Source: Mycobacterium helveticum (GTDB lineage: Bacteria; Actinomycetota; Actinomycetes; Mycobacteriales; Mycobacteriaceae). From it: a DNA stretch of 64,000 nt. Under the pieces are notes generated by a model. That model was given only the letters and a program-made list of their open reading frames with translations. It was not told where the DNA came from and ran no database searches. The first letter of the stretch is position 1; each line of letters begins with the position of its first letter. The stretch lies in NCBI RefSeq assembly GCF_007714205.1, contig NZ_VMQU01000002.1, positions 40,444 through 104,443 on the forward strand. The letters are read 5' to 3'. Of the stretch, positions 1-9,111 are shown in pieces. Both the position numbers and the translations under genes were made by a program.

Positions 1-374
1 GCGAACCGTCCACCCTCGGCTACGCCGCCAGGTACGGCAAACTGGTGCGAAACCTGTTGGCGCGCAGCGCAGAGCCGGTGTCCGAGGAGGTCGCCTGGGC
101 GGCCGTTCAGTCGGAGATGTTAACCCATCACGTGCGGCGGCGGCTGTCCGAACAGCTGGACGGGGTATCGCACGGGCCCGAAGGATCGCTCGACAAGCTG
201 TTGATGACCTGGGTCGAACAGTCGGTCGGACACGCCGCGCTGGCGGTCGCGGGCACCCGCGACCCCGACCTGCTCGGCGCCTACCTGTACAGCCGCGCGC
301 AGAGCGTGATGGGCGGAACATCGCAGATACAGAAGAACATCATCGCTTCACGAATCCTGGGACTGGGGGTCTGA
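1..374 (+). CDS. Acyl-CoA dehydrogenase, C-terminal part (5-prime end outside window)
   Basis: The reading frame is open from the window edge (frame of position 3) to TGA at 372-374, so only the last ~123 residues are visible. They match the C-terminal helical domain of acyl-CoA dehydrogenases, ending in the typical signature MGGTSQIQKNIIASRILGLG. The family oxidises acyl-CoA to enoyl-CoA using FAD. The gene ends one base before the GTG of an enoyl-CoA hydratase-like gene, so the two probably form an operon carrying out consecutive beta-oxidation steps. The position that holds Glu in the YEGT motif of medium-chain enzymes is Gly here. The substrate cannot be inferred from this fragment. Confidence 0.9.
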   Translation, partial: EPSTLGYAARYGKLVRNLLARSAEPVSEEVAWAAVQSEMLTHHVRRRLSEQLDGVSHGPEGSLDKLLMTWVEQSVGHAALAVAGTRDPDLLGAYLYSRAQSVMGGTSQIQKNIIASRILGLGV

Positions 375-375
375 C

Positions 376-1143
376 GTGTATGACATGCCCGACGAGATCG
401 ACGTGCGTGCCGACGGCGCGTTGCGCATCGTCACACTGAACCGGCCGGACTCGCTGAACTCGGTCAACGACAACCTGCACGTCGGGCTCGCGCGGCTGTG
501 GCAGCGACTGACCGACGACCCGACGGCACGCGCGGCGGTGCTCACCGGGGCGGGCCGGGCGTTCTCGGCGGGCGGCGACTTCGCCTATCTCAAGGAGCTT
601 TCGAAAGACGCCGCACTGCGCGCCAAGACCATTCGCGACGGGCGCGAGATCGTGCTGGGCATGGCGCGGTGCCGAATCCCCTTGGTGGCGGCGGTCAATG
701 GGCCGGCCGTCGGCCTGGGCTGCAGCCTGGTGGCGTTGAGCGACATCGTCTACATCGCCGAGGACGCCTACCTCGCCGACCCCCATGTGCAGGTGGGGCT
801 GGTGGCCGCCGACGGCGGGCCGCTCACCTGGCCGCTGCACATCAGCCTGCTGCTGGCCAAGGAATACGCGTTGACGGGCTCCAGGATTCGCGCCGAGCGG
901 GCCGTGGAACTCGGGTTGGCCAATCACGTGGTGGCCGATCCCGTCGCGGAGGCCACCGCGTGCGCCAGGAAGATCCTGGAGCTGCCCCAGCAGGCGGTCG
1001 AGAGCACCAAGCGGGTGCTCAACATCCATCTGGAGCGCGCGGTGCTGGCGAGCCTGGACTATGCCCTCGCGGCCGAGTACCAGTCGTTCACGACCGAGGA
1101 CTTCCGCTCGATCATCGCCCGGCTGACGGCGGGCAGGAACTAG
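376..1143 (+). CDS. Enoyl-CoA hydratase/isomerase family protein
   Basis: 255 residues, the normal crotonase length, starting at GTG 376 immediately after the upstream dehydrogenase stop. The first oxyanion-hole segment FSAGGDF is at about residues 63-69 and the second, NGPAVGLGCSL, at about 112-122. The usual catalytic Glu in the PE motif is replaced by His (ADPHVQVGL), while the second Glu (AKEYALTG) is retained. Hydration activity is therefore not assured, and it could be an isomerase or another crotonase-type enzyme. It most likely acts on the product of the adjacent acyl-CoA dehydrogenase. The gene is convergent with the hydrolase that ends at 1182. Confidence 0.92.
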   Translation: MYDMPDEIDVRADGALRIVTLNRPDSLNSVNDNLHVGLARLWQRLTDDPTARAAVLTGAGRAFSAGGDFAYLKELSKDAALRAKTIRDGREIVLGMARCRIPLVAAVNGPAVGLGCSLVALSDIVYIAEDAYLADPHVQVGLVAADGGPLTWPLHISLLLAKEYALTGSRIRAERAVELGLANHVVADPVAEATACARKILELPQQAVESTKRVLNIHLERAVLASLDYALAAEYQSFTTEDFRSIIARLTAGRN

Positions 1144-1181
1144 CTGACTGGAGGTCACTTCGGCGGAGGGGCACCGCGAGC

Positions 1182-2051
1182 TCAGGCTTCGTGGCGGCGG
1201 AGGAAGTCGCGCATCACCCGGTCGAATCGGGCGGGCTCCTCGATGAACGGCATGTGCGAGCTGGATTCGAACAGCTCGAACTGCGAGCCCGCGATGCGCC
1301 GGTGCATCTCGTACATGTGCTCGGGTGCGCACTCGTCGTACCTGCCCGCGAGGACCAGGGTCGGCAGGGCGATCTCGGTCAGCCGGTCCAGCACGTCCCA
1401 GTCGCGGATGGTCCCGACGATGTGGAAGTCGCTGGAACCGAACATTGTCTCGAAGATCTCGGTGCCCATTCCCGCGAACGCGTCGAAAAGCTCTGTGGGC
1501 CATGGCCGGACGCGACACAGGTACGTTTCGTTCCAGGTGCGGATCGCCGCCTGGTATTCGGCCGCAGAGGTGGTGCCGGCGGCCTCGTGGCGTGCGATCG
1601 CAGATTGGGTCTGCGGGTCGAGCTCCGCCTTCAACCGGGCCATCATCCCGGAAAACTGCGGCACGGAGGAGATGCTGTTCGAGATGGTGAGACTGACCGC
1701 CCCGGAGCTGACGTCGAGCACGTACTGCTGCGCCAGCATCCCGCCCCACGAGTTGCCGAAGACGTGGAAGCGACTCAGGCCGAGCGTCCGCACCACCGAA
1801 TCCATTTCGGCCACCGAGCGTTCCATCGTCCACAGGTCGGTGTTCGACGGGCGCCCGGATTTCCCGCACCCCAACTGATCCCAGAAGATGACCTCCCGCT
1901 CGTCGGCCAGGCGCTCCAGTGACCTCAGGTAGTCGTGCGGCAGGCCGGGGCCGCCGTGGACCACGAGCACGGGACGGCCCGCACCGCCGCCGGCCCGTCT
2001 GGTCCAGACGTGGCCCCCCGGTACGGCGATCATGGGTTCGCGCGCAGTCAC
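1182..2051 (-). CDS. Alpha/beta hydrolase, proline iminopeptidase family
   Basis: 289 residues from GTG 2051, preceded on the minus strand by a strong GGAAGGGGG ribosome-binding site, which fixes the start. The sequence shows the HGGPG oxyanion motif at residues 32-36, the DQLGCGKS strand/turn at about 58-65, and the nucleophile elbow GNSWGG with Ser101. A likely catalytic Asp lies in AGRYDECAPEH and a His in SSSHMPFIEEP. This architecture is typical of proline iminopeptidase-like serine hydrolases, which cleave N-terminal proline or related amides and esters. It is divergent from the thiolase at 2197, with a putative TetR operator between them. Its real substrate may be a small amide or ester rather than a peptide. 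Confidence 0.92.
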   Translation of the reverse strand: MTAREPMIAVPGGHVWTRRAGGGAGRPVLVVHGGPGLPHDYLRSLERLADEREVIFWDQLGCGKSGRPSNTDLWTMERSVAEMDSVVRTLGLSRFHVFGNSWGGMLAQQYVLDVSSGAVSLTISNSISSVPQFSGMMARLKAELDPQTQSAIARHEAAGTTSAAEYQAAIRTWNETYLCRVRPWPTELFDAFAGMGTEIFETMFGSSDFHIVGTIRDWDVLDRLTEIALPTLVLAGRYDECAPEHMYEMHRRIAGSQFELFESSSHMPFIEEPARFDRVMRDFLRRHEA

Positions 2052-2125
2052 GCCCCCTTCCTATCTCAAGTCCCGGCGGGTGGCGAGGCGGCGGCGGCCA
2101 CTTGCAACTCATACTCTCGCTTTGA

Positions 2126-2140
2126 GAGAATAAGGTTCTC
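2126..2140. promoter_or_regulatory. GAGAATNNNATTCTC-type operator (near-exact copy)
   Basis: The sequence GAGAATAAGGTTCTC is an inverted repeat with one position off the palindrome consensus found at 36344, 37189 and 44268. It sits in the divergent intergenic region, 57 bp upstream of the thiolase start (2197) and 75 bp upstream of the hydrolase start (2051). It is probably bound by the TetR regulator encoded at 36416-37132 (inference from motif sharing). Confidence 0.7.
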
Positions 2141-2196
2141 ATGATTGCGTGGTCGCTGCCGGCCCCGCACCTGTCTGCCGAACTGGAGAAGAATCC

Positions 2197-3336
2197 GTGC
2201 CTGAAGCCGTCATCGTGTCCGCCCTGCGCACCCCCATCGGCACCGCCCGCAAGGGAACGCTGCGCGACACCAGCGCGTTCGACCTCGCCCATCACGTGGT
2301 GTGCGAAGCGGCCAAGGCTCTGGACCCCGCACAGGTCGACGATGTGGTCCTGGGCGAGGGTCTCTACGGCGGCGGCGTGGTCGCGCGCCACGCGGCGATC
2401 ACGGCGGGCCTGGCCCACGTGCCCGGGCTGGCCAACAACCGGCATTGCGCGGCCGGGCAGGCGGCGGTGCAGAGCGCGGCGGCAAGTGTGCGCGCGGGCA
2501 TGGACCAGCTCGTCATCGCCGGAGGGGTGAATTCGGCCTCCACGTCCCCGCGGACGCGCATGCAGGTGGACGGCGAATGGGTCGACTGGTTCCCCCCGAC
2601 CCACCCGGATCGCCCCGACGCGCCGAACCTCGACATGTCGATCACCGTCGGCTGGAATGCCGCGGTCAAGGCCGGGGTGAGCCGCGAGGAGATGGACGCC
2701 TGGGCGCTGCGTTCGCACCGCAATGCGATCGCCGCGATCGACGAGGGGCGGTTCAAGGAGGAGATCGTCCCGATCGGGACACCGCACGGGCTGTTCTCGG
2801 TCGACGAGCACCCGCGCCGCGACACCACCATGGAGAAGCTGGCCGCACTCAAGCCGCTGCATCCCGAGATCGAGGGGTTCTCGATCACGGCCGGCAACGC
2901 CTGCGGCGCCAACGACGGGGCCGCGGTGCTGACCATCGCCAGCGACCGGCTCGGACTGCCCGCGCTGGCCACCGTGCGCGCCTGGGCGTCGGTCGGCGTC
3001 GATCCCGCGATCACCGGTTTGGCTCCGGTGGATGCGATCCCGAAAGCTCTTGCCCGTGCCGGGCTTTCGACGACGGATGTCGATCTTTTCGAGATCAACG
3101 AGGCGTTCGCGGCGATGTGCGTGGCCACCATTCGGATGCTCGACCTGGACCCGGACACGGTCAACGTGAGCGGCAGCGGCTGCGCGCTGGGGCACCCGGT
3201 GGCGGCGACCGGGGCGCGGATGCTGGTCACCCTGGTGCACGAATTGCGGCGCCGCGGCGGGGGAATCGGCGTGGCGGCCATGTGCGCGGGCGGCGGCATG
3301 GGTTCGGCCACGGTGATCGAAGTCGCGGCCCCGTGA
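2197..3336 (+). CDS. Thiolase family protein (acetyl-CoA acetyltransferase type)
   Basis: 379 residues from GTG 2197. This start has GGAGAA about 7 nt upstream and gives the usual thiolase N-terminus (PEAVIVSALRTPIG); an in-frame GTG at 2149 would add 16 unrelated residues. The nucleophilic Cys is at about residue 84 (NNRHCAAGQAA). The GHPVAATGARM segment carries the active-site His, and the C-terminal MCAGGGMG carries the second Cys. The enzyme probably performs the thiolytic step that ends a beta-oxidation cycle. It lies downstream of a GAGAAT-type operator, so it may belong to the dispersed TetR regulon. A MeaB-like GTPase gene follows after 24 bp. Confidence 0.94.
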   Translation: MPEAVIVSALRTPIGTARKGTLRDTSAFDLAHHVVCEAAKALDPAQVDDVVLGEGLYGGGVVARHAAITAGLAHVPGLANNRHCAAGQAAVQSAAASVRAGMDQLVIAGGVNSASTSPRTRMQVDGEWVDWFPPTHPDRPDAPNLDMSITVGWNAAVKAGVSREEMDAWALRSHRNAIAAIDEGRFKEEIVPIGTPHGLFSVDEHPRRDTTMEKLAALKPLHPEIEGFSITAGNACGANDGAAVLTIASDRLGLPALATVRAWASVGVDPAITGLAPVDAIPKALARAGLSTTDVDLFEINEAFAAMCVATIRMLDLDPDTVNVSGSGCALGHPVAATGARMLVTLVHELRRRGGGIGVAAMCAGGGMGSATVIEVAAP

Positions 3337-3360
3337 GTTCCGTGCGCCCATAATGCACAC

Positions 3361-4248
3361 GTGACCATCGCCGATCTGATCGCCGCCGCGCGCAACGGAT
3401 CTCCGCGCGCCGTCGGTCGTCTGCTCAGCCTGGTCGAGGGCGAGCGGCGTGACGAGGTGCTGGCCGGCATCGGGTCCCTGTCGGTTCCCGCGGTGCCCGT
3501 CATAGGCGTCACCGGGCCGCCGGGTGCGGGCAAGTCGACGACGATCGCCGCCCTGGTAGGGGCCTACCGGGAGCGGGGGTGCCGGGTGGCCGTGCTGGCC
3601 GTGGACCCGTCTTCGCCGTTCAGCGGCGGTGCGCTGCTCGGCGATCGCATCCGGATGGCCGCGCATATCAACGACTCCGGCGTGTTGATTCGTTCGGTGG
3701 CAACCCGCGGCCACCTCGGGGGACTGGCCGCCGCCGTTCCCGCGGCGCTGCGGCTGCTCGTCGCGATCGGTTACGACGTGGTTCTGCTGGAGACGGTCGG
3801 GGTGGGGCAATCCGAGATCGAGGTCGCCGCCGTCGCCGACCCGGCCGTCGTCATCCTCAACCCCGGGACGGGTGACGCCGTGCAGGCCGCCAAGGCGGGC
3901 GTGCTGGAAGTCGCCGACATCGTGGTGGTCAACAAGGCCGACCGCCAGGGTGCCGAACAGACCGTGCGGGACCTGCGCGCCGAGACCGCCGCCCCGATCG
4001 TGAGCCTGGTCGCCGCGCGCGGCGAGGGGATCGCGGACCTGATGGCCGCCATCGACGACCATCGCCGCAGCGACAACCGCGCGCGCCGGCTGGCCCGCGC
4101 CCGGTCGCAGATTCTGTCGCTGGCGCAGACACGGCTGCGGGTCCGGCCGGAGCTCGAGCGGCTGGCGGAGTCGGTGGTCGACGGACACGACGACCCCTAC
4201 ACCGCGGCCGACAAACTGCTGTCACCGACCACTCGACAAGACGGTTGA
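3361..4248 (+). CDS. meaB: MeaB/ArgK-family GTPase (methylmalonyl-CoA mutase chaperone type)
   Basis: 295 residues from GTG 3361. It contains the P-loop GPPGAGKST at residues 52-60, the ETVGVGQSE segment typical of MeaB/ArgK proteins, and a guanine-specificity NKAD motif near residue 191. Family members load or protect adenosylcobalamin-dependent acyl-CoA mutases. It is somewhat shorter than the roughly 330-residue housekeeping MeaB of mycobacteria, and no mutase gene is present in this window. It may therefore serve a mutase encoded elsewhere, or a dedicated one outside the window. It probably shares a transcript with the thiolase upstream. Confidence 0.9.
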   Translation: MTIADLIAAARNGSPRAVGRLLSLVEGERRDEVLAGIGSLSVPAVPVIGVTGPPGAGKSTTIAALVGAYRERGCRVAVLAVDPSSPFSGGALLGDRIRMAAHINDSGVLIRSVATRGHLGGLAAAVPAALRLLVAIGYDVVLLETVGVGQSEIEVAAVADPAVVILNPGTGDAVQAAKAGVLEVADIVVVNKADRQGAEQTVRDLRAETAAPIVSLVAARGEGIADLMAAIDDHRRSDNRARRLARARSQILSLAQTRLRVRPELERLAESVVDGHDDPYTAADKLLSPTTRQDG

Positions 4249-4791
4249 GCGTCGCCGTTCCGGGCCGGGAACGCTGCGCACTGCGTCCGTTTGCTCGGAA
4301 TGTGGTCGACCACGGTGTCGAATTCGGCAATCAAACCGCGCCGCCTCGGGTGGCCGCTGCCCGGGGAGCATCATTTCTTGATACCCCGGGGTGACTCGTG
4401 CCCGCGTGACATTACCGCTCGAAGAACTGAGCCTCCCGGCGGACACGACTGCTGCGCAAGGCGATCCACGGCCGTGCCGCGGACACGACGTTTGCCGGCG
4501 GGGCGCCGATCAGGCGCGCGACCCGGTTGCATTTTCGGGAAGAGGCTCCTGCCGCTCGGCCTTAAGCTAATTGACAGGTAGTTGGCAAGATATTCACACA
4601 ATTGTTTCCGGGTGGAAATAAATAGTTGGACTATATGGTACCCGGGTGCGTTTGTCGGATGGCCGGATGGCTTCACTGCAAACACGATGTCGGCGTGTCC
4701 GCGACCAGCCCTTGCCGAAGCCGAGGCCCCTCCGCGCGCTGCCCGGCGCCGCGACCGACCACCGCTGCGTAACTGGACGGCGGTGTGCTCG
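4249..4791. other. Intergenic region upstream of the PPE pair, with a TTGACA element
   Basis: No credible gene was seen in these ~540 bases. The stretch around 4561-4640 is clearly more AT-rich than its surroundings. A perfect -35-like TTGACA lies at 4571-4576, but no well-placed -10 hexamer follows. The region probably holds the promoter and leader of the PPE genes. An open frame runs upstream from the PPE gene to 4582, but its residues do not resemble any PPE N-terminus. Confidence 0.5.
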
Positions 4792-6021
4792 ATGACGGCG
4801 GACGCAGCGGACGCCGTTGTCGTTACGGAACTCCTCCCGGACGTGGCGGCCCACGGGTTGCTGCCGTTGGATTTCGGTGCGCTGCCTCCCGAGATCAATT
4901 CGGCTCGTATCTATTCGGGTCCGGGGTCGGGCCCCCTGCTTGCCGCTGCGGGAGCCTGGGACGGGTTGGCCGCGGAGCTCGGCATCGCGGCCACCGGTTA
5001 TCGGGCTGTCATCTCCGATCTGACCGGCATGCGCTGGGTGGGTCCCACGTCGGCGTCCATGATTGCCGCGGTAACTCCCTATGTGGACTGGCTGAGCAAA
5101 ACCGCCCTGCAGGCCGAGCACGCCGGCATGCAGGCGAAAGCGGCCGCCGCGGCCTACGAGACCGCGTTCGCGATGACCGTGCCGCCGCCGGTGATAGCCG
5201 CCAACCGGGCTCTGCTGGCTGGACTGATCGCGACGAACTTCTTCGGCCAGAACACGCCCGCCATCGCGACGACCGAAGCCCAGTACGCGGAGTTCTGGGC
5301 GCAGGATGCCGCCGCCATGTACGGCTACGCCAATTCGTCGGCTGCCGCCACTGTGCTGAATGCGTTCACGCCGCCACCGAAGGCCACCAACCCGGCCGGG
5401 CTGACGGGGCAGGAGGCGGCAGTCGCCAACGCCGGTTCGTTGGCCGCGGGCACCGCGCAGCATGCGGTGGCGTCACCCGCGGCGCAGGGGACGTCTGCTG
5501 TTGGGGTCCTGCAGCAGTTTGGAGCCTCGGCGCTAGGTGGTATCGAGTCGAAGCTCTCGGGCCTGACGGCAAGCTTGCAAGCCTTTCCCACCGAGAACTT
5601 GAACCTGACGGTGAACTCGTACGGGCTGAGCTATTTCGGCGCGGGTGTCGTTCAGTTGGGTTATCTGTTTTCGCAGCAGCTCGTGCCCCACTTCGGGAAG
5701 GCGGCGCTGGTCCCCGCGATCGAACCGGCCCTGGTTTCGGATGTGGCACCTGCAGGCGGGCGGGCCGTATTGGTCTCGGCGAATGCGGGTCAGGCCGGCA
5801 AAGTCGGGCTGATGTCGGTACCGCCGAGTTGGGCCACGTCTCCGTCGGCGCCGAGCCCCGTGACGTCGGTAACGGCGGCCTCTTACGCTCATGGTGCCCC
5901 GCCAAGTTCGACGCAAGGGATGATCCCGGCCGTACCGAGGGATCGACGCGGTGCGACCTTCGGCCGGCGGCGCTACGGGGTGCGCCTGACCGTGATGACG
6001 CATCCGCCCGATGCCGGGTAG
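4792..6021 (+). CDS. PPE family protein, PPE-SVP subfamily
   Basis: The conserved PPE domain begins at LDFGALPPEINSARIYSGPG (LDF near 4867), followed by about 170 helical residues with the WxG-type turn MRWVGPTSASM. The C-terminal part carries SVPPSWA, the hallmark of the SVP subfamily, and ends in RRYGVRLTVM. PPE proteins are usually exported by ESX type VII systems, typically with a PE partner, but no PE or ESX gene lies nearby. The start is uncertain: ATG 4792 is given, while TTG 4858 or 4867 would produce the standard PPE N-terminus. A second PPE-SVP gene follows after 95 bp with strongly similar ends, so the pair looks like a tandem duplication. Confidence 0.9.
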   Translation: MTADAADAVVVTELLPDVAAHGLLPLDFGALPPEINSARIYSGPGSGPLLAAAGAWDGLAAELGIAATGYRAVISDLTGMRWVGPTSASMIAAVTPYVDWLSKTALQAEHAGMQAKAAAAAYETAFAMTVPPPVIAANRALLAGLIATNFFGQNTPAIATTEAQYAEFWAQDAAAMYGYANSSAAATVLNAFTPPPKATNPAGLTGQEAAVANAGSLAAGTAQHAVASPAAQGTSAVGVLQQFGASALGGIESKLSGLTASLQAFPTENLNLTVNSYGLSYFGAGVVQLGYLFSQQLVPHFGKAALVPAIEPALVSDVAPAGGRAVLVSANAGQAGKVGLMSVPPSWATSPSAPSPVTSVTAASYAHGAPPSSTQGMIPAVPRDRRGATFGRRRYGVRLTVMTHPPDAG

Positions 6022-6116
6022 CGCCGACGTCGACGCGAAGCGATCGACGCACAACAGTATCGAGGGAAAAAAAGAGACATGGTATCCGTGAGCACGCAAC
6101 CAGATAGGCCCTGGAA

Positions 6117-7283
6117 ATGATCAACTTTGGTTCTTTCCCACCGGAGATCCACTCGGCCCGCCTGTATTCTGGCCCGGGTTCGGCGTCAATGTTGGCAGCC
6201 GCATCGTCATGGAGCGGGTTGGCCAGTGAGCTGGCCTCGGCCGCAACGGGTTACGAGACGGTGATCACCCGGCTGAACAGCGAGGAGTGGATGGGGCCCG
6301 CGTCGGCGGCGATGGCCGAGTCGGTCACGCCCTACGTGGCGTGGATGCGCACCGCCGCCGCGCAAGCCGAGGAGACGGCCGGTAAGGTGCGCTCGGCGGC
6401 GGCGGCCTTCGAGGCGGCGCTCGCGGCGATCGTGCCGCCACCGCAGATAGCGGGTAATCGCGCCCAATTGGCCTCTCTGATTTCAACCAATGTCCTGGGG
6501 CAGAACACCGCGGCGATTGCCGCTAACGAAGCTCAGTACGGCGAAATGTGGGCCCGAAATGCCGCGACCATGTTCAGCTATGCGGGTTCGTCTGCGGCCG
6601 CCTCATCGGTGACGCCCTATTCTCCGCCCCCGCAGACCGCCAACGCCGCGGCGGCGACGGGCCAGGCCGGCGCGGTTGCCCACGCCGCTGCCACGTCGGC
6701 GGGTGCGGCAGGGAGCACGCTGTCGCAGCTGGTTTCGTCATTGCCCGCCGCGCTGCAGGGCCTCTCATCTCCCCTGCAGTCGGCCGCGACGTCTGCGGCG
6801 GGCACCCTGCAGGAGTTCCTGAACTTTTATGGGCCCTTCGGGAACTTTTTCTATGACACGCTGGGTTTGCCTTTCTTCGGTGCCGGTATCACCAGTTTCT
6901 TCACCGGCACCGCGGCCGCTTTCGGGTTGATCAACACCGCGCCGCTCGCCGCTGCGGCCGCGCCCGCGGCGGCAGTGGCCGTCGGCGCGCACAGCGCGGA
7001 GGGCGTGATCGGCGGCGCCGGCGTCGCGGCGACGTTGGCCAACGCCGGCTCCATTGGCAAGTTATCCGTACCGCCCGTGTGGGCGGGGGCGAACCCGATC
7101 CCGCACACCCCCATCTCATCGTCGCGATTCGTCAGCGAAGTAATCGAACCCGAGAGCACCGGCCACACCGGAAGTGTGCTGGGTGGCATGCCGCTCGGCG
7201 GTGCCGCCAAAGGCGCGACGGGTACGGGTCCCCGCTACGGGGTGCGTCTCACGGTGATGGCCCAGCCGCCGTCGGCGGGCTGA
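6117..7283 (+). CDS. PPE family protein, PPE-SVP subfamily (second copy)
   Basis: 388 residues from ATG 6117, beginning INFGSFPPEIHSARLYSGPG, the canonical PPE N-terminus. The PPE domain covers about residues 1-170 and includes EEWMGPASAAM, the WxG-like turn. The middle is rich in Ala, Ser and Gly, and the C-terminal region contains LSVPPVWA and ends RYGVRLTVMAQPPSAG, parallel to its upstream neighbour. It is probably secreted or attached to the outer surface through an ESX system encoded elsewhere. No partner PE gene is visible. The permease gene follows after 34 bp, so co-transcription is possible, but a functional link is speculative. Confidence 0.95.
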   Translation: MINFGSFPPEIHSARLYSGPGSASMLAAASSWSGLASELASAATGYETVITRLNSEEWMGPASAAMAESVTPYVAWMRTAAAQAEETAGKVRSAAAAFEAALAAIVPPPQIAGNRAQLASLISTNVLGQNTAAIAANEAQYGEMWARNAATMFSYAGSSAAASSVTPYSPPPQTANAAAATGQAGAVAHAAATSAGAAGSTLSQLVSSLPAALQGLSSPLQSAATSAAGTLQEFLNFYGPFGNFFYDTLGLPFFGAGITSFFTGTAAAFGLINTAPLAAAAAPAAAVAVGAHSAEGVIGGAGVAATLANAGSIGKLSVPPVWAGANPIPHTPISSSRFVSEVIEPESTGHTGSVLGGMPLGGAAKGATGTGPRYGVRLTVMAQPPSAG

Positions 7284-7317
7284 CGACCGACTGGTAACGG
7301 CTACCTGGACAGGTGTA

Positions 7318-8988
7318 ATGACAAAGGACATCGAGACGAACATCGAAGACACCTCCGTCGCCGGGGTCGAGCACGACACGCTGACCGCCACCAGGGAGAC
7401 ACTCGAGGATTACACGCTGCGATTCGCGCCGCGCAGTTACCGGCGATGGTCCACGGCCGTGGTTGGCGTCTCGGCTCTCGGCGGCATCGCCTATCTGGCC
7501 GATTTCGCGATCGGCGCCAACGTGGGCATCGCCTACGGCACCACCAACGCGCTGTGGGGCATTGGGATCTTCGCGGTGGTGATCTTCGCGACCGGGTTTC
7601 CGCTGGCCTATTACGCCGCGCGGTACAACATCGACCTCGACCTGATCACCCGCGGCAGTGGCTTCGGCTACTACGGTTCGGTGGTCACCAACGTCATCTT
7701 CGCGACGTTCACTTTCATCTTCTTCGCGCTCGAGGGCTCCATCATGGCCCAGGGGCTCAAGCTGGGCCTGCACATCCCGCTCTGGGCGGGTTATGCCTGC
7801 TCGACGCTGGTCATCTTCCCGCTGGTCATTTACGGGATGAAAGTCCTTTCGCAGCTGCAGCTCTGGACCACGCCGCTGTGGTTGATGCTGATGGTCGCCC
7901 CGTTCGTCTATCTGGTGATCAGCCATCCCGAGTCGGTCGGTGAATTCTTCGGCTACACCGGCAAGTACGGCCGCAGCGGTTTCGACCTCGGCTCCTCGCT
8001 GCTGGCCGCGGGCGTGTGCCTGTCGCTGATCGCGCAGATCGCCGAACAGATCGACTACCTGCGGTTCATGCCCCCGCGCACGCCGGAGAACTCCCGCAGC
8101 TGGTGGACCTGGATGCTGCTCGCCGGTCCCGGCTGGGTGGTGTTCGGGGCGATCAAGCAGGTCGTCGGGCTGTTCTTGGCCGTGTATCTGGTCTTTCACC
8201 TCGTGGGTTCCACGTCGATCGCCAACCAGCCGGTGCACCAGTTCAACGAGATCTACCAGAACTTCATGCCGGAGTGGCTGGCGGTGACCCTGGCCGTGAT
8301 CCTCGTCGTGCTCAGCCAGATCAAGATCAACGTGACCAACGCGTACTCGGGATCGCTGGCGTGGACCAACTCGTTCACCCGCCTCACCAAGCACTACCCG
8401 GGCCGCGTCGTGTTCCTCGGTGTCAACCTGACGATCGCGCTGATCCTGATGGAAGCCAACATGTTCGACTTCCTCAACACCATTCTCGGGTTCTACTCGA
8501 ACTGCGGTATGGCGTGGGTGGTGGCGGTGGCATCCGACATCGTCTTCAACAAGTATCTGCTCGGCCTGTCGCCGAAGAAGCCCGAGTTCCGGCGCGGCAT
8601 GTTGTACGCGGTCAACCCGGTCGGCTTTGGTTCGATGCTGTTGGCGGCGGGACTGTCGATCCTCGCGTTCTTCGGCGGCCTCGGCGCCGGCTTGCGGCCG
8701 TACTCGCCGTTGGTGGCCATCGTCCTGGCGTTGGTGATGCCGCCCATCCTGGCGGTCGCCACGAAAGGCAAGTACTACCTCCGGCGCACCGACGACGGCA
8801 TCGCGTTGCCCATGTACGACGACTGCGGCAACCCCTCGGGTGAGCACCTGCGGTGTCATGTCTGCACGGACGAGTTCGAGCGACCGGACATGCTGGCCTG
8901 CCAAACCCACCAGGCGTACGTCTGTTCGCTGTGCCTTTCCACCGACAAGGTGGGCGACCACGTGCTTCCGGCCGCGGCCCGGACCTGA
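7318..8988 (+). CDS. NCS1-like purine/cytosine-type permease with Cys/His-rich C-terminal tail
   Basis: 556 residues with many hydrophobic segments (about 12 probable membrane helices between residues ~45 and ~480) and the general pattern of nucleobase:cation symporter-1 permeases. Examples are the RGSGFGYYGS segment after helix 2 and the NVTNAYSGSLAWTNSF region. After the last helix it has a soluble tail containing CHVC, a His/Cys pair (ACQTH) and CSLC, spaced like a zinc ribbon. Such tails are not part of ordinary NCS1 transporters. From memory, related tails occur in permease-sensor fusions, so the protein may sense as well as transport. The start at ATG 7318 follows GGACAGGTG. The substrate is unknown. 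Confidence 0.85.
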   Translation: MTKDIETNIEDTSVAGVEHDTLTATRETLEDYTLRFAPRSYRRWSTAVVGVSALGGIAYLADFAIGANVGIAYGTTNALWGIGIFAVVIFATGFPLAYYAARYNIDLDLITRGSGFGYYGSVVTNVIFATFTFIFFALEGSIMAQGLKLGLHIPLWAGYACSTLVIFPLVIYGMKVLSQLQLWTTPLWLMLMVAPFVYLVISHPESVGEFFGYTGKYGRSGFDLGSSLLAAGVCLSLIAQIAEQIDYLRFMPPRTPENSRSWWTWMLLAGPGWVVFGAIKQVVGLFLAVYLVFHLVGSTSIANQPVHQFNEIYQNFMPEWLAVTLAVILVVLSQIKINVTNAYSGSLAWTNSFTRLTKHYPGRVVFLGVNLTIALILMEANMFDFLNTILGFYSNCGMAWVVAVASDIVFNKYLLGLSPKKPEFRRGMLYAVNPVGFGSMLLAAGLSILAFFGGLGAGLRPYSPLVAIVLALVMPPILAVATKGKYYLRRTDDGIALPMYDDCGNPSGEHLRCHVCTDEFERPDMLACQTHQAYVCSLCLSTDKVGDHVLPAAART

Positions 8989-9111
8989 CGCCTGGAACGC
9001 GCATCCGCAGGGGCGATCTCCCGCCGCGCTTCCCGGGCGAAGCCCACACACGGCGCGTCCGAGTGTGATGTTTTTCATGCCGCGCCGACACCCGCGTGTA
9101 GTTAGCTCGTC

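Noticed and set aside
340..4188. A ~1280-codon open frame on the minus strand across several plus-strand genes
   Set aside because: It is antisense to clear genes (crotonase, thiolase, MeaB), its product is Arg/His/Gly-rich with no motifs, and such long shadows are common in high-GC DNA.
4582..4791. Upstream extension of the PPE gene
   Set aside because: These residues do not resemble any PPE N-terminus and the DNA looks like promoter/leader with a TTGACA element.
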